The notes beneath the pieces were generated by a model. The model ran no database searches. It had not been told where the DNA came from and worked only from the letters and a program-made list of their open reading frames with translations. A program made the position numbers and the translations under genes. Shown piece by piece: positions 32,495 to 43,108 of a DNA stretch of 64,000 bases. This DNA comes from Erythrobacter sp. KY5 (GTDB taxonomy: Bacteria > Pseudomonadota > Alphaproteobacteria > Sphingomonadales > Sphingomonadaceae). The DNA lies in the NCBI RefSeq assembly GCF_003264115.1, contig NZ_CP021912.1:3145001-3209000 (forward strand), written 5' to 3'. Numbering within the stretch: the first letter of the stretch is position 1; the number at the start of each line of letters is the position of its first letter.

Positions 32495-33640
32495 ATGACA
32501 GGACAATTCGCACTCACCGACGACCAGCTCGCGATCCAGGAAATGGCGCAGCGCTTCACCGCCGACAACATCACACCGCACGCCGGCGAATGGGATGAGA
32601 AACACATCTTCCCCATCGACACGATCAAACAAAGCGCCGAACTTGGCTTTGGTGCGATCTATGTTTCGGAAGAAAGCGGCGGGATCGGGCTTGGACGCCT
32701 CGAAGCCGCGTTGATCATGGAGGCCATGGCCTATGGCTGTCCGTCGACCAGCGCCTTCATCTCGATCCACAACATGGCCGCATGGATGATCGACCGGTTC
32801 GGCTCGCAAACGGTGAAGGACAAATACCTTCCCGAGCTCGTCGGAATGGACAAGATCGCAAGCTACTGCCTTACCGAACCGTCGAGCGGATCGGATGCGG
32901 CTGCGCTCAAGACCACTGCAAAGCGTGATGGCGACCACTACGTGTTGAACGGGACCAAGCAGTTCATCTCGGGCGCAGGTTCCAACGAAATCTATGTCGC
33001 AATGGTGCGCACCGGAGAAGACGGGCCCAAGGGCATCACCTGCATGGTGATCGAAAAGGACATGGACGGCGTAAGCTTCGGCGCGAACGAGAAAAAGCTT
33101 GGCTGGCACTCGCAACCTACAGCGCAGCTTATCCTCGAAGATGTGCGTGTGCCGGTTGAAAATGTCGTTGGCGGCGAAGGTGAGGGCTTCCGTATCGCGA
33201 TGATGGGTCTCGATGGTGGGCGCCTCAATATCGGCGCATGTTCGTTGGGCGGGGCTCAGCGCTGTCTCGACGAGGCGATCCGTTACACCAAGGAACGCAG
33301 CCAGTTTGGCAAGGCCGTCGCCGAGTTTCAGAACACCCAGTTCACCCTCGCCGACATGGCTACCGATCTCGAAGCCGCGCGCGCGCTGCTTTATCTCGCT
33401 GCCGCCAAGGTCACCGAGAACGCGCCTGACAAGACACGCTTCTCCGCCATGGCGAAGCGGCTTGCGACCGATAATGGATCATCCATCGTCGATCGCGCGC
33501 TCCAGCTCCACGGCGGCTATGGCTATCTTCAGGATTACCCGATTGAGCGCTTCTGGCGTGACCTGCGCGTCCACTCCATCCTCGAAGGGACCAATCAGAT
33601 CATGCGCATGGTCGTTGGCCGGGATCTTCTGCGTCAGTGA
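32495..33640 (+). CDS. Isobutyryl-CoA dehydrogenase (acyl-CoA dehydrogenase family)
   Basis: A 381-residue FAD enzyme from the ATG at 32495. Family signatures are YCLTEPSSGSDAAALKTTA, the KLGWHSQPTAQLILEDVRVP segment, RSQFGKAVAEFQNTQF, and the catalytic Glu in HSILEGTNQIMRMVVGR. Its position with the 3-hydroxyisobutyryl-CoA hydrolase, enoyl-CoA hydratase, mmsB and mmsA genes supports isobutyryl-CoA to methacrylyl-CoA oxidation in valine degradation. Its stop overlaps the VOC-protein start by 4 bp. Confidence 0.88.
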   Translation: MTGQFALTDDQLAIQEMAQRFTADNITPHAGEWDEKHIFPIDTIKQSAELGFGAIYVSEESGGIGLGRLEAALIMEAMAYGCPSTSAFISIHNMAAWMIDRFGSQTVKDKYLPELVGMDKIASYCLTEPSSGSDAAALKTTAKRDGDHYVLNGTKQFISGAGSNEIYVAMVRTGEDGPKGITCMVIEKDMDGVSFGANEKKLGWHSQPTAQLILEDVRVPVENVVGGEGEGFRIAMMGLDGGRLNIGACSLGGAQRCLDEAIRYTKERSQFGKAVAEFQNTQFTLADMATDLEAARALLYLAAAKVTENAPDKTRFSAMAKRLATDNGSSIVDRALQLHGGYGYLQDYPIERFWRDLRVHSILEGTNQIMRMVVGRDLLRQ

Positions 33641-34032
33641 CCACGCTGACGCTTTCTACGATCACCCTTGTCGTCCCCGACTACGACGCTGGCATTGAAT
33701 TCTACCGCGATCGGATCGGCTTCGAATTGGTCGAAGACACTGATCTTGGCAACGGGAAACGCTGGGTTGTGGTTGCGCCAGACTGTGGCGGTCATCTGCT
33801 TCTCGCCAAGGCAATGGGTGCCGAGCAGCGCGCGGCGATTGGCAACCAGACAGGTGGGAGGGTGGCCTTTTTCCTTGAAACAGACAGTTTTACAGAGACT
33901 TACGATCGTTTCGCGCGCGCGGGAGTAAAATTTCTCGAACAGCCGCGCGAAGAGCCTTATGGCAAGGTGGTTGTATTCAGCGATCCTTTTGGCAATCGCT
34001 GGGACCTGATCGAACCGAAAGCAGCTGAATGA
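33637..34032 (+). CDS. VOC/glyoxalase-superfamily protein
   Basis: A 131-residue protein starting with GTG at 33637, 4 bp inside the dehydrogenase gene. Two beta-alpha-beta-beta-beta modules are visible: STITLVVPDYDAGIEFYRDRIGFELVEDT and VAFFLETDSFTETYDRFARAGVKF, ending FSDPFGNRWDLIEP. VOC proteins bind metal and act as lyases, dioxygenases or resistance proteins; the exact reaction is unknown. Coupling to the dehydrogenase and hydrolase genes suggests a role in, or protection from, branched-chain acyl-CoA metabolism. Confidence 0.78.
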   Translation: MTTLTLSTITLVVPDYDAGIEFYRDRIGFELVEDTDLGNGKRWVVVAPDCGGHLLLAKAMGAEQRAAIGNQTGGRVAFFLETDSFTETYDRFARAGVKFLEQPREEPYGKVVVFSDPFGNRWDLIEPKAAE

Positions 34033-35099
34033 CAGACGACGTCCTTATCCGTACAAACGGCCCGATCGGGCACATCTCACTAAACCGTCCCAAAGCGCTT
34101 CACGCGCTCACGCTCGACATGTGCCATGCGATGAGCGCCGCTTTGACTGAATGGGCGCAAGATCATGCCATCGAAGCCGTCATTCTCGACCACCACGAAG
34201 GACGGGGCTTTTGCGCTGGCGGCGATATCAACCTGCTGCGCGAATCCGCCTTGAATGATGGGGGCGTCAGTGGACGCAAGTTCTTCCACGACGAATATCA
34301 GCTGAACCATCAGATGTTCACCTATGAAAAACCGATTGTCGCCTTCATGGACGGGATCACGATGGGCGGCGGCGTCGGAATTGCGCTCCCGTGCAAATTC
34401 CGCGTCGCGACCGAAAACACGCGCTTTGCGATGCCGGAGACGGGCATTGGCCTGTTTCCTGATGTTGGCGGTGGCTGGTACCTCTCGCGCCTTGGCGGCC
34501 GCTTGGGCCAGTTTCTCGCGCTGACGGGAGCACGGCTTGACGGTGCAGAAACGCTCTGGACCGGTCTGGCAACACACTACTTGCCCAGCGAAATGCTCGA
34601 CGACATCAAGGCACGCATTGTTGAGCGACCGGGCCGCATTTCGGGCATCCTCTCTGAACCCGTCGGCACCCCGCCAGAGGCGCGGATTGAGAAGAACGCG
34701 CTGAAGATCGCCAAGCACTTCGCCTCGGACCGGTTGGAGGACATTCTCGAAAGCCTGGAATACGAGATCGAGAATAATGAGAATGGTGGCGCGGAATGGG
34801 CGCAGAAGGAGCGCGACACGCTTGGGACCAAAAGCCCGCAGACCTGCAAGGTCGCGCTGCGACAGCTTGCGACCAGCGCAGAGCTGACGGACTTTGCTGA
34901 GAACATGGCGATGGAGTACCGCATCGCGAGCCGCGTCATTACGAGGCCCGATTTTGCCGAGGGGGTCCGCGCGGTCATCGTTGACAAAACCCACGATCCC
35001 AAATGGGACCCCGCAACGCCCGAAGAGACGAGCGAAGAGCTGATCGACAGCATCTTTGCACCGCTCCCGGCTGACGAAGAATGGAAACCGATCAAATGA
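34029..35099 (+). CDS. 3-hydroxyisobutyryl-CoA hydrolase
   Basis: A 356-residue member of the crotonase superfamily, HIBYL-CoA-hydrolase branch. The acyl-CoA cradle [17 protein letters not shown] near residue 57 and the oxyanion-hole segment [23 protein letters not shown] are clear. The [22 protein letters not shown] segment is typical, and the ~100-residue C-terminal extension distinguishes hydrolases from short hydratases. It releases free 3-hydroxyisobutyrate for mmsB. It overlaps both neighbours by 4 bp. Confidence 0.88.
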   Translation: MTDDVLIRTNGPIGHISLNRPKALHALTLDMCHAMSAALTEWAQDHAIEAVILDHHEGRGFCAGGDINLLRESALNDGGVSGRKFFHDEYQLNHQMFTYEKPIVAFMDGITMGGGVGIALPCKFRVATENTRFAMPETGIGLFPDVGGGWYLSRLGGRLGQFLALTGARLDGAETLWTGLATHYLPSEMLDDIKARIVERPGRISGILSEPVGTPPEARIEKNALKIAKHFASDRLEDILESLEYEIENNENGGAEWAQKERDTLGTKSPQTCKVALRQLATSAELTDFAENMAMEYRIASRVITRPDFAEGVRAVIVDKTHDPKWDPATPEETSEELIDSIFAPLPADEEWKPIK

Positions 35100-35902
35100 C
35101 CGAAACCCAAGGCTACGAAACGATTCAGGTCGAAACAGACGCCCACGGGACGAAAGGCGTCACCCTGATCACGCTCATCCGCCCCAAGGCGTTGAATGCG
35201 CTTAACTCAAAGGTGCTCGACGAGCTTACCTGCGCTTTTGCCGGATACCAGGCCGATGACAGCCAGCTTTGCGCTGTAATCACCGGTTCGGGCGACAAGG
35301 CTTTCGCAGCAGGTGCCGACATCAAGGAAATGTCAGAGAAGCCGGCGTCGGACTTCTACCTCGACGACTTTTTCTCACCGTGGACGAGCGAGATCGTCAA
35401 GAAGACCCGCAAACCGTGGATTGCCGCAGTCAATGGGTTCGCACTGGGCGGCGGGTGCGAGCTTGCGATGATGGCAGACTTCATCATCGCCTCAGATAAC
35501 GCCAAGTTCGGACAGCCTGAGATCAAGCTCGGCGTTGCCCCTGGCATGGGCGGTTCGCAGCGTCTCACCCGTGCGATTGGCAAATCAAAATCGATGGAAA
35601 TGTGCCTCACTGGCCGCATGATGAGCGCCGAGGAAGCTGAGCGTGCGAACCTCGTCGTGCGCGTCGTGCCCCAGGCCGACCTTGTCACCGAAGTCCTCAA
35701 GACCGCAGCCGTCATCGCCAGCATGCCTCCGATGGCCGCAATCGCGAACAAGGAAATGGTCAACGCCGCGTTTGAGACCACGCTCGACCAGGGGCTGATC
35801 ATGGAGCGCCGAATCTTCCAGATCCTCACGGCCAGCGAAGACAAGGCCGAAGGCATGGCCGCGTTTATCGAGAAGCGTGAAGGAAACTGGAAAGGGCGCT
35901 GA
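35096..35902 (+). CDS. Enoyl-CoA hydratase
   Basis: A 268-residue crotonase from the ATG at 35096, 4 bp inside the hydrolase gene. Key parts are [19 protein letters not shown], the oxyanion hole [23 protein letters not shown] with catalytic Glu in GGCELA, and [24 protein letters not shown] with the second Glu. It would hydrate methacrylyl-CoA to 3-hydroxyisobutyryl-CoA, the step before the hydrolase encoded upstream. Confidence 0.9.
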   Translation: MTETQGYETIQVETDAHGTKGVTLITLIRPKALNALNSKVLDELTCAFAGYQADDSQLCAVITGSGDKAFAAGADIKEMSEKPASDFYLDDFFSPWTSEIVKKTRKPWIAAVNGFALGGGCELAMMADFIIASDNAKFGQPEIKLGVAPGMGGSQRLTRAIGKSKSMEMCLTGRMMSAEEAERANLVVRVVPQADLVTEVLKTAAVIASMPPMAAIANKEMVNAAFETTLDQGLIMERRIFQILTASEDKAEGMAAFIEKREGNWKGR

Positions 35903-35925
35903 ACCCAATCCAGCGGGAGAGAGAC

Positions 35926-36798
35926 ATGACGATCGCATTCATTGGCCTTGGCAACATGGGCGGCGGTATGGCCGCAAATCTCGTAAAGGCGGGTTTCAAA
36001 GTCCGCGCCTTCGACCTCAGCGAAGAGGCGCTGGCGGCTGCAAGACAAGCGGGCTGCGAGACATTCACGAGCGCCCGGGAAGCGGTCGAAAGGGTGGACG
36101 CGGTCGTCTCGATGTTGCCAAACGGCGCAATCGTGAAAGGCGTCTATACCAATGACGTCATTGGCCACGCGCCACACGCCGCGACGCTGATCGACTGCTC
36201 AACCATCGACGTCGCCACCGCGAAAGAAGTTGCCAATGCGGCGCATGCAGAGGGCTACAAAATGGTCGACGCGCCGGTTTCTGGTGGCATCGCAGCAGCC
36301 AATGGCGGGACGCTGACCTTCATGGTCGGCGGTGAGCACCATGCATTCGAAGCCGCAGAGCCGATCCTTTCGGCCATGGGCAAGGCGGTGATCCATGCAG
36401 GCGCAGTCGGCGCGGGCCAGACCGCCAAGATCTGCAACAACATGCTGCTTGCCATCACGATGATCGGCACTTCAGAGGCCATGAAAATGGCGGAGAAGCT
36501 CGGTCTGGACCCGCAGAAATTCTACGAGATCAGCTCGCAAAGTTCGGGGTACAACTGGTCGCTCAACGCTTACACCCCGCTACCCGGCGTGGGTGTCGAG
36601 AGTCCCGCTGACAACGACTACAAGGGAGGCTTTGCAACCCCATTGATGGTCAAAGATCTGCGGCTTGCAATGGAAGCCGCCGAAACAGCAGACGCCGCTG
36701 TTCCGCTCGGCTCACGGGCCGCAGCGCTGTACGAGGACTTCCTTGGCGCAGGCAACGAAGCGCTCGATTTCTCCGCAATCATCAAGACCTATACCTGA
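35926..36798 (+). CDS. mmsB: 3-hydroxyisobutyrate dehydrogenase
   Basis: A 290-residue NAD-dependent beta-hydroxyacid dehydrogenase. Motifs are AFIGLGNMGGGMAANLVKAG at the N-terminus (NAD), the substrate-binding DAPVSGGIAAANGGTLTFMVGG, and the catalytic-Lys segment GAGQTAKICNNMLLA near residue 170. It oxidises 3-hydroxyisobutyrate to methylmalonate semialdehyde, the substrate of mmsA. A GAGAGAG sequence lies before the ATG. It ends the valine cluster; the convergent Nmad3-like gene stops 8 bp beyond. Confidence 0.93.
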   Translation: MTIAFIGLGNMGGGMAANLVKAGFKVRAFDLSEEALAAARQAGCETFTSAREAVERVDAVVSMLPNGAIVKGVYTNDVIGHAPHAATLIDCSTIDVATAKEVANAAHAEGYKMVDAPVSGGIAAANGGTLTFMVGGEHHAFEAAEPILSAMGKAVIHAGAVGAGQTAKICNNMLLAITMIGTSEAMKMAEKLGLDPQKFYEISSQSSGYNWSLNAYTPLPGVGVESPADNDYKGGFATPLMVKDLRLAMEAAETADAAVPLGSRAAALYEDFLGAGNEALDFSAIIKTYT

Positions 36799-36805
36799 TC
36801 GCTTG

Positions 36806-37534
36806 TCAGAGTGGGCGATTGATGTCTGCAATCACCCAATTGAGCCATTCGCGCGGGGCCTTCCGGCGGCCGATGTCGGCGACGAATTCCTGACCGCGTG
36901 CGACGCTCTTCAGCCTGCCGCCACGCAGCCAGCGATCTGCGCGGTCGTGGTAGGACAATCCGCCACGCTTTAGCCACGGAGGTCGCTGCCAGAGGCTTGG
37001 CGGTCCTTCCGGCACGGTCAGGCGAAGCGCATCGCTTGCGCTGCGCGCCTGCCGCCCCTCACCTCGCCAGATAACGTCGTTGCGATGATGCAGCGCCAGC
37101 GCGTGCGGATGCGCGAGTTCGGTGAACTCTTCTGGAACCTGCTGCGATAGAGGGAAAACCTCTTCGACCCGAAGGTATCCGAATATCCTGTGGTGAGGCT
37201 CACGCGTTTGTTCGTCAGCAAACAGACCGAAGAATATGAACACGTCGCCCACGACCACCCCCTGTCGTTCGAGATGAGTTTGCGCTGCGCCGCATTGTCC
37301 AAAAACGCAGATTCCATCGTTTAGAAACATGGGATCGTGGTGACAGAGATCGTTCTCCGCCAGTTTCCCGCGACTGGCCGCGTGCGCCAGCTGGCCGAGC
37401 CCCAGATCGCCGTAGGTCGTGTTGCTCGCTGCTCCGGCCGGAATCGGCAAACTGACCGGCTTCCCTCCGACAATCGGTGACGGGCCACCGCCGGCGCTTG
37501 AATCGAACCCTTTGCGTGAGAAGATGATGCGCAT
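36806..37534 (-). CDS. Nmad3-family putative nucleotide-modification protein
   Basis: About 242 residues from the ATG at 37534; the frame runs open far upstream (to 38422) but that part is antisense to the nucleotidyltransferase gene. The N-terminus MRIIFSRKGFDSSAGGGPSP, followed by PVSLPIPAGAASNTTYGDL and LCHHDPMFLND, is the conserved start of the 'nucleotide modification associated domain 3' family, predicted from genome context to act in DNA or nucleotide modification. No biochemical function is established. It is divergent from a nucleotidyltransferase gene, with a 90-bp gap, and no restriction or phage genes are near. Confidence 0.75.
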   Translation of the reverse strand: MRIIFSRKGFDSSAGGGPSPIVGGKPVSLPIPAGAASNTTYGDLGLGQLAHAASRGKLAENDLCHHDPMFLNDGICVFGQCGAAQTHLERQGVVVGDVFIFFGLFADEQTREPHHRIFGYLRVEEVFPLSQQVPEEFTELAHPHALALHHRNDVIWRGEGRQARSASDALRLTVPEGPPSLWQRPPWLKRGGLSYHDRADRWLRGGRLKSVARGQEFVADIGRRKAPREWLNWVIADINRPL

Positions 37535-37624
37535 GAGCCTCTCTTTGCCATGCGACAAAAAGTTGCACAAACGAACGCTTTCCTTGCTTTGCGCAGAAGT
37601 CCGAATGACGCTAAAGGCGCGGCC

Positions 37625-38434
37625 ATGACACAAGAAACCAAAATCACTGCCCTCATCATGGCGGGCAAGCGTTCGGGTCGGCTCGATCCACTCGCAGCCA
37701 ATGCTGGCGTGTCGCAAAAGGCGGTTGTGCCGGTACTCGGTGTGCCTATGGTCGAGCGTGTGGTCCAACAGGTCGCAGCCTGCGACCAGATTGGCGCCAT
37801 CCGCATTGTCGCGCATGAACCCGATGAAATTGCAGAACTTCCCACCATCGCCGCCCTGATGAAGGAAGGTCGGCTGAAATTTGCAGAGGGCAAGTTCAAC
37901 ATCGTCGACAGCGTATTCTCTGGCGCAGAAGGCGTGACGTTCCCGATGCTCATCACGACAGCGGACAATTGTCTCGTGACGCCTGAGGGCTACGGTGAAT
38001 TCATCACCAAGTGCCTCGCAAAGGACGCAGGCGCCGCTGCCGGGCTCGCTCGAAAGGAAGACGTGATTGCTGCGGATCCTGAGGGGCAGAAAAAGTTTTA
38101 TCAGTTCCGCGACGGCGCATTTTCCAACTGCAACCTCTATTGGCTTGGCGGTCAAAAAGCACTCGGTGCCGCCGAGATCATGCGCGGTGGCGGTCAGTTC
38201 GTGAAATTCCCGAGCCGCATCATCAAGGCATTCGGCCTGATGAACCTCATCCGGTTTCGCCTCGGCACCGGCTCGAAGGAGAAGCTGTTCGAACAGGCTT
38301 CCGGGCGTTTCGGGGTCAAGCTTGTGCCTATCGAACTGTCGAACGGCCAATACGCCATAGATGTCGACAACCAGCGCACTTTTGACGTGACCGAACGGCT
38401 TCTCAAAAAGCGCGAGGAGCAAAGCGCGGCCTAG
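37625..38434 (+). CDS. Nucleotidyltransferase (MobA/GlmU-like NTP transferase)
   Basis: About 269 residues from the ATG at 37625. The N-terminus ITALIMAGKRSGRLDPLAANAGVSQKAVVPVLGVPMVERVV has the NTP-transferase fold opening, and MLITTADNCLVTPEGYGEFI matches the metal-binding Asp strand. The family transfers NMP from NTP to sugar phosphates, molybdopterin or alcohols; the substrate here is unknown. The following gene is a polysaccharide-type flippase starting 18 bp downstream, so a role in making an activated sugar or lipid head group is plausible. Confidence 0.75.
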   Translation: MTQETKITALIMAGKRSGRLDPLAANAGVSQKAVVPVLGVPMVERVVQQVAACDQIGAIRIVAHEPDEIAELPTIAALMKEGRLKFAEGKFNIVDSVFSGAEGVTFPMLITTADNCLVTPEGYGEFITKCLAKDAGAAAGLARKEDVIAADPEGQKKFYQFRDGAFSNCNLYWLGGQKALGAAEIMRGGGQFVKFPSRIIKAFGLMNLIRFRLGTGSKEKLFEQASGRFGVKLVPIELSNGQYAIDVDNQRTFDVTERLLKKREEQSAA

Positions 38435-38452
38435 TCGGCCGATGTTGCGCAG

Positions 38453-39748
38453 ATGAAGCGTCTTTTCACCAATATGGGCTGGCTGCTCGGTGGGCGCAGC
38501 ATCAATGCGGTACTCAGCCTCGTCTACCTTGCTCTCGCCACGCGAACGTTGGGGCTGGAGGGCTTTGGCTACTTTGCGGCAATTGTCGCGCTAGGGCAGG
38601 CGGTCACGGGACTGGCCAATTTCCAGACATGGCAATTCATCGTGAGATGGGGCGCCAATGGCGAAGGCGCGAGCGAGGCGACAGGCTTCGCTATCGCGTT
38701 GGATAGCCTGTCGGTTGTGATGGGGACAGCGATTGCGGCGCTGCTCGTGTGGAGCGCGCCGTTTTGGCTACCCCTGCCGTCCGAGCTGTTGTGGCTTACG
38801 TTCGGGTACTGCGTCATATCGCTGCTCTCAATCCGCACGACGCCGACAGGACTGCTGAGGCTGCGCTTCGAATATGCGACCGCCACTGCGGCTGAGGCAG
38901 TGCAACCAATCGTGCGCGCGGCGGGCGCGGTCCTCGCTTGGTTGTTCATGCCGACAGTGACCGGTTTCATTCTGGCCTACGCGGTGTCTGAGGTGGCCGT
39001 CGCTGCTGCATTGTGGATCGCAGCCGCAAGGAGCGAGCGGATCGACCTGAGCAAGTTCAGTTTCAAGCGCATTCCAGCCAAACACCAAGACGCCTGGCGC
39101 TTCGTCTGGTCGACTAACATGTCAGGAAGCCTCACGATTGCAGGCAAGCAGGTCATTATCCTGCTGGTTGGTACGTTCGGTGGAGCGGCTCTGCTAGGCG
39201 GGTTCAGAGTTGCGAGCCAATTGGGTCAGGCGCTCGTCGAGCTCGCCAAGACAATCTCCAAGGCGATCTTGCCAGAACTGGTCCATGCAAAAGACGACGC
39301 GCTCTACATGGCCCGGCGAATGGCCAACATCGCGCTGATCGGAGGGGTTCTGGCCGTACTGGTCGCGCTGTTCTTTGGACGCTGGGGCCTTGATTTGCTC
39401 GCGGGCGGTGAGTTCAACGGATTTTATTGGGCAATGGTCATTTTGGCGATTGCCGGTGCGGTCGAGCTTGTGGGCGCAAGTTTGGAATCGCTGCTCGTAT
39501 CAGCGGGACGCGCAGGCACTGCATTCATCGTCCGTGCGGTTCCGACCATCCTTGCGCTGCTTTTGCTCGACGTCGCGATCGACTGGAACGGGGCGAAGGG
39601 TGCCGCATTTGCAGTGCTCGGCTCCAGCTCGCTTGCAGTGATCGGCTTTTACGTCGCGATCCTGAACATGCAGCAAATCCGGATTACGCTGGAACCCGAC
39701 GAAGGCGCGGAAATTCCGCCCTCGCCCGGGTCCGGCCCAAATTCCTGA
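38453..39748 (+). CDS. Polysaccharide-type flippase (MOP superfamily)
   Basis: A 431-residue protein with about 12-14 membrane helices. Features of Wzx/MATE-type exporters are the N-terminal WLLGGRSINAVLSLVYLALATRTLGLEGFGYFAAI and the repeated charged loops between helices. It probably moves an undecaprenyl- or lipid-linked saccharide across the inner membrane. With the nucleotidyltransferase gene it forms a two-gene unit. Its TGA and the stop of the convergent gcvPB gene are contained in one palindromic TGATCA (39746-39751). Confidence 0.8.
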   Translation: MKRLFTNMGWLLGGRSINAVLSLVYLALATRTLGLEGFGYFAAIVALGQAVTGLANFQTWQFIVRWGANGEGASEATGFAIALDSLSVVMGTAIAALLVWSAPFWLPLPSELLWLTFGYCVISLLSIRTTPTGLLRLRFEYATATAAEAVQPIVRAAGAVLAWLFMPTVTGFILAYAVSEVAVAAALWIAAARSERIDLSKFSFKRIPAKHQDAWRFVWSTNMSGSLTIAGKQVIILLVGTFGGAALLGGFRVASQLGQALVELAKTISKAILPELVHAKDDALYMARRMANIALIGGVLAVLVALFFGRWGLDLLAGGEFNGFYWAMVILAIAGAVELVGASLESLLVSAGRAGTAFIVRAVPTILALLLLDVAIDWNGAKGAAFAVLGSSSLAVIGFYVAILNMQQIRITLEPDEGAEIPPSPGSGPNS

Positions 39749-41317
39749 TCAGTCTTCAGGCTCTTGCCAAGCAAGCTTGGGCTTGCGCGCAGCTGCCGTT
39801 TCGTCGAGCCGGCGACGCGGCGCATAGTAAGGCGCCTGCTTAAGCGTCTCGTCCCCCGCCCTGGCACGTTCAGCGATGCTACGGATCGCCGTGATAAACT
39901 GGTCGATGGCAGCTTTGCTTTCCGTCTCGGTCGGCTCGATCAACATCGCGCCATGAACCACGAGAGGGAAATACACGGTCATCGGATGATATCCCTCATC
40001 GATCAGCCCCTTCGCAAGATCGAGCGTGGTGAGGCCATTTTCGAACCCTTTATCGCCGAACAGTGCCTCGTGCATGCATGGCCCGCTATCGGCGAACGGT
40101 GCGTAGAGGGTGTCTTCGAGATTTCGCAGGATGTAGTTGGCATTGAGGACCGCATCCTCGGCCACCTGCTTGAGCCCGTCGGCACCGTGGCTGAGCATAT
40201 AGGTCAGCGCCCGAGTGAACATGCCCATCTGGCCATGGAACGCGGTCATCCGGCCAAAGGTCTGGCCACGCGACGCCTCGCGCGCTTCCTCTTCGACAAG
40301 TTCGAAGGTGCCGTCATCGTGTTTGCGAACGAAGGGCAAAGGAGCAAACGGTTCGAGCGCTTCGGAGAAGACCACCGGACCTGAGCCGGGACCACCGCCA
40401 CCGTGCGGTGTCGAAAAGGTCTTGTGCAGATTGATGTGCATCGCATCGACGCCGAGGTCGCCAGGGCGCACGCGTCCTACGATCGCGTTGAAATTCGCCC
40501 CGTCGCAATAAACGTATCCGCCCGCCTCATGGACCGCATCGGCAATCTCACGAAAGTCTTTCTCGAACAGACCGCACGTGTTCGGGTTAGTAATCATGAC
40601 CGCAGCCACATCCGGTCCCAGACGCTCTTTAAGCTTCGCCACGTCAACGCGCCCCTCGGCGGTCGCGGGAATGTCTTCGACACGGTAGCCGGCAAATGCG
40701 GCGGTGGCAGGGTTCGTGCCGTGGGCGCTTTCAGGAACAAGAACCACCTCGCGCGCATCGCCGCGTGCTTCGTGCGCCGCACGGATCGCGAGAATGCCGC
40801 ACAATTCCCCATGGGCGCCCGCCTTCGGGCTCATCGCGACCGCAGGCATCCCAGTGAGGGTCTTCAGCCAGCCACCAAGCTCGTAGATCACCTCAAGTGC
40901 GCCCTGCACGCTGTTTTGCGGCGCCAGCGGGTGGATATCGGCATAACCGGGAAGACGCGCCAATTTCTCGTTGAGCCGCGGATTGTGCTTCATCGTGCAG
41001 CTGCCGAGCGGGAAGAAGCCCAGATCGATCCCGTAATTCTGGCGGCTGAGGCGCGTGTAATGACGCACGGTCTCCGGCTCGGTCAAACCGACCAGACCAA
41101 TCGGCGCTGAACGTTTCAGCGCGCCCAAGCGGGTAGATGCTTGCGGGTCGATTTCAGGAAGATCCACCCCTGTCGTCTCCGCGTGCCCGATCTCGAAGAT
41201 CAAAGGTTCTTCAAGCATCAGAGCGCGGTTGCCGGTCGTGGTTGCAGGGCCGTTATGCAGGCCGTCTTCAGCAACGGTCATTTCAGGCTTCCATCCGGAT
41301 TTGTTGGGCGCGTTCAT
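39749..41317 (-). CDS. gcvPB: Glycine dehydrogenase (decarboxylating) subunit 2, GcvPB
   Basis: A 522-residue PLP enzyme, the C-terminal half of two-subunit P-protein. The PLP lysine lies in [27 protein letters not shown] near residue 290, and [23 protein letters not shown] is typical near residue 95. It decarboxylates glycine and passes the aminomethyl group to the lipoyl arm of GcvH. The start overlaps gcvPA by 4 bp. It is last in the riboswitch-controlled gcvT-H-PA-PB operon. Confidence 0.93.
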   Translation of the reverse strand: MNAPNKSGWKPEMTVAEDGLHNGPATTTGNRALMLEEPLIFEIGHAETTGVDLPEIDPQASTRLGALKRSAPIGLVGLTEPETVRHYTRLSRQNYGIDLGFFPLGSCTMKHNPRLNEKLARLPGYADIHPLAPQNSVQGALEVIYELGGWLKTLTGMPAVAMSPKAGAHGELCGILAIRAAHEARGDAREVVLVPESAHGTNPATAAFAGYRVEDIPATAEGRVDVAKLKERLGPDVAAVMITNPNTCGLFEKDFREIADAVHEAGGYVYCDGANFNAIVGRVRPGDLGVDAMHINLHKTFSTPHGGGGPGSGPVVFSEALEPFAPLPFVRKHDDGTFELVEEEAREASRGQTFGRMTAFHGQMGMFTRALTYMLSHGADGLKQVAEDAVLNANYILRNLEDTLYAPFADSGPCMHEALFGDKGFENGLTTLDLAKGLIDEGYHPMTVYFPLVVHGAMLIEPTETESKAAIDQFITAIRSIAERARAGDETLKQAPYYAPRRRLDETAAARKPKLAWQEPED

Positions 41318-42690
41318 TGCACCGCCCCCTTCACGCTGGCTTCGAGCTCTCGGGCAAGCGTCTCTATGTCTTCTTCAGTCGTGGTTTCGGTCACAGCCAC
41401 CAGCAAAGCGTGCTCAAGCGCCTCTACCCCCGGATAGAGACGTCCGAGCGACACGCCGCCCAGCACACCGCGATCAGCCAGATCCCGCACGATCTCGCGC
41501 GCAGGCTTACCGTCGAGCATGAGGGTGAACTCGTTGAAGAACGTGTTGTTAAGCAGTTTGACCCCGGGAACCTTCTCGAGCCTGTCCGCCGCCAGGCAGG
41601 CGAGGCGGTGGTTCTCGGCGGCAAGTTCGCGCAGGCCCTTTTCCCCCAGCAAGTTCATGTGGACACTGAATGCCAGCGCGCACAATCCGCTATTGGTGCA
41701 GATGTTGGAGGTCGCCTTCTCGCGCCGAATATGTTGTTCCCGAGTAGACAGCGTCAGCACAAACCCGCGCTTTCCTTCTGCATCGGTCGTCTCGCCGCAT
41801 AGCCGTCCCGGCATCTGGCGAACGTGCTTGGGATCGCGAACGGCGAAAAGACCAAGGTAGGGGCCACCGAATTGAAGGCCGACGCCGATCGACTGTCCCT
41901 CGCCCACGACGATATCAGCGCCCATCTCGCCCGGAGCCTTGATCGCACCCAGAGCGACTGGTTCGGTGTTCACCACAACCAGCAACGCGCCGACCGCGTG
42001 GGCCGCTTCGGCAACCGGGGTGAGATCGCTGATCCGACCGAGAATATCGGGATACTGGACGACCACGCAGGCGGTGTCTTCGTCGATACGCGACGTCAGT
42101 CCGTCAAGATCGGGCTCGGCCTGGATCGCAGGAGCGCTGTCAGCGATCACGTCTCCCGTAAAGTGCGCCATGGTGCGCACAACTTCCGAATAGTGCGGAT
42201 GCAGCGCCCCGGACAGAACCGCGCGCTTCTTGCGAGTAACCCGCGTCGCCATTGCGACCGCTTCCCAGCAGGCGGTCGAACCATCGTAGAGCGATGCATT
42301 TGCGACTGCGCAGCCATAGAGCCGAGCGACCTGGCTCTGAAACTCGAAAAGCATCTGAAGCGTGCCCTGCGCAATCTCGGGCTGGTAAGGTGTGTAGGCC
42401 GTCAGGAACTCGCCTCGCTGGATGATATGATCGACGCTGGCGGGGACATGGTGGCGATAAGCCCCTGCGCCAAGGAAGAACGGTGCGTCTCCCGCAGCGA
42501 GATTCTTTGCCGCGCGCGCCTTCATATGGCGTTCGACAGCCATCTCACTCGCGTGCATCGGCAGATCGCGGATCGGGCCATCAAGCCGGGCCACTTCTGG
42601 CACGTCGACGAAAAGGTCGTCGATCGAGCCCGCGCCAATCTTGGCCAGCATTTCGGAGCGGTCGGTGTCAGTCAGCGGGAGGTAGCGCAT
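41314..42690 (-). CDS. gcvPA: Glycine dehydrogenase (decarboxylating) subunit 1, GcvPA
   Basis: A 458-residue protein, the N-terminal half of split P-protein. Characteristic segments are [19 protein letters not shown] at the start, [45 protein letters not shown] and [14 protein letters not shown]. It lacks the PLP lysine, as usual for subunit 1, and forms the active site with GcvPB. It sits 43 bp downstream of gcvH. Confidence 0.93.
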   Translation of the reverse strand: MRYLPLTDTDRSEMLAKIGAGSIDDLFVDVPEVARLDGPIRDLPMHASEMAVERHMKARAAKNLAAGDAPFFLGAGAYRHHVPASVDHIIQRGEFLTAYTPYQPEIAQGTLQMLFEFQSQVARLYGCAVANASLYDGSTACWEAVAMATRVTRKKRAVLSGALHPHYSEVVRTMAHFTGDVIADSAPAIQAEPDLDGLTSRIDEDTACVVVQYPDILGRISDLTPVAEAAHAVGALLVVVNTEPVALGAIKAPGEMGADIVVGEGQSIGVGLQFGGPYLGLFAVRDPKHVRQMPGRLCGETTDAEGKRGFVLTLSTREQHIRREKATSNICTNSGLCALAFSVHMNLLGEKGLRELAAENHRLACLAADRLEKVPGVKLLNNTFFNEFTLMLDGKPAREIVRDLADRGVLGGVSLGRLYPGVEALEHALLVAVTETTTEEDIETLARELEASVKGAVQ

Positions 42691-42733
42691 TGGGGGAATT
42701 CCTAAGGTGAGCCGTCAGGCTCGTGTCACACGG

Positions 42734-43105
42734 TCACAGACTGTCTACGAAGGCCTTGTAACCCTTTTCGTCCATCAGGCCTTCGAGTTCGGCAGTGTCG
42801 GAAATCGAAAGCCGGAAGAACCAGCCTTCCTCTTCAGGCGATGAGTTGACGAGTGCGGGGTCTTCTTCGAGCGCGCCGTTGGTCTCAGTCACCTCGCCCG
42901 AGATGGGCGCATAGACATCGCTCGCAGCCTTGACGCTCTCAACCACTGCCGCATCTCCGGCTTTGTCGAGAACGGTGCCGACACTCGGCAATTCGACGAA
43001 CACAATGTCGCCGAGCTGTTCCTGAGCATAATCCGTGATGCCGACGGTGGCGCTGTCGCCCTCCACGTCGATCCATTCGTGTTCATCAGTGTAATAGCGA
43101 GGCAT
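42734..43105 (-). CDS. gcvH: Glycine cleavage system H protein
   Basis: A 123-residue lipoyl carrier protein. The lipoylation lysine is in [21 protein letters not shown] near residue 64, in the normal sandwich-fold context (YYTDEHEWI at the start, FFRLSISD towards the end). It shuttles the aminomethyl group between P-, T- and L-proteins. It begins 3 bp after the gcvT stop, so it is translated as part of the same operon. Confidence 0.95.
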   Translation of the reverse strand: MPRYYTDEHEWIDVEGDSATVGITDYAQEQLGDIVFVELPSVGTVLDKAGDAAVVESVKAASDVYAPISGEVTETNGALEEDPALVNSSPEEEGWFFRLSISDTAELEGLMDEKGYKAFVDSL

Positions 43106-43108
43106 TGG

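Noticed and set aside
37535-38422. Upstream extension of the Nmad3-like frame
   Set aside because: This part lies opposite the nucleotidyltransferase gene and lacks conserved sequence; the conserved N-terminus MRIIFSRKGFDS begins at 37534.
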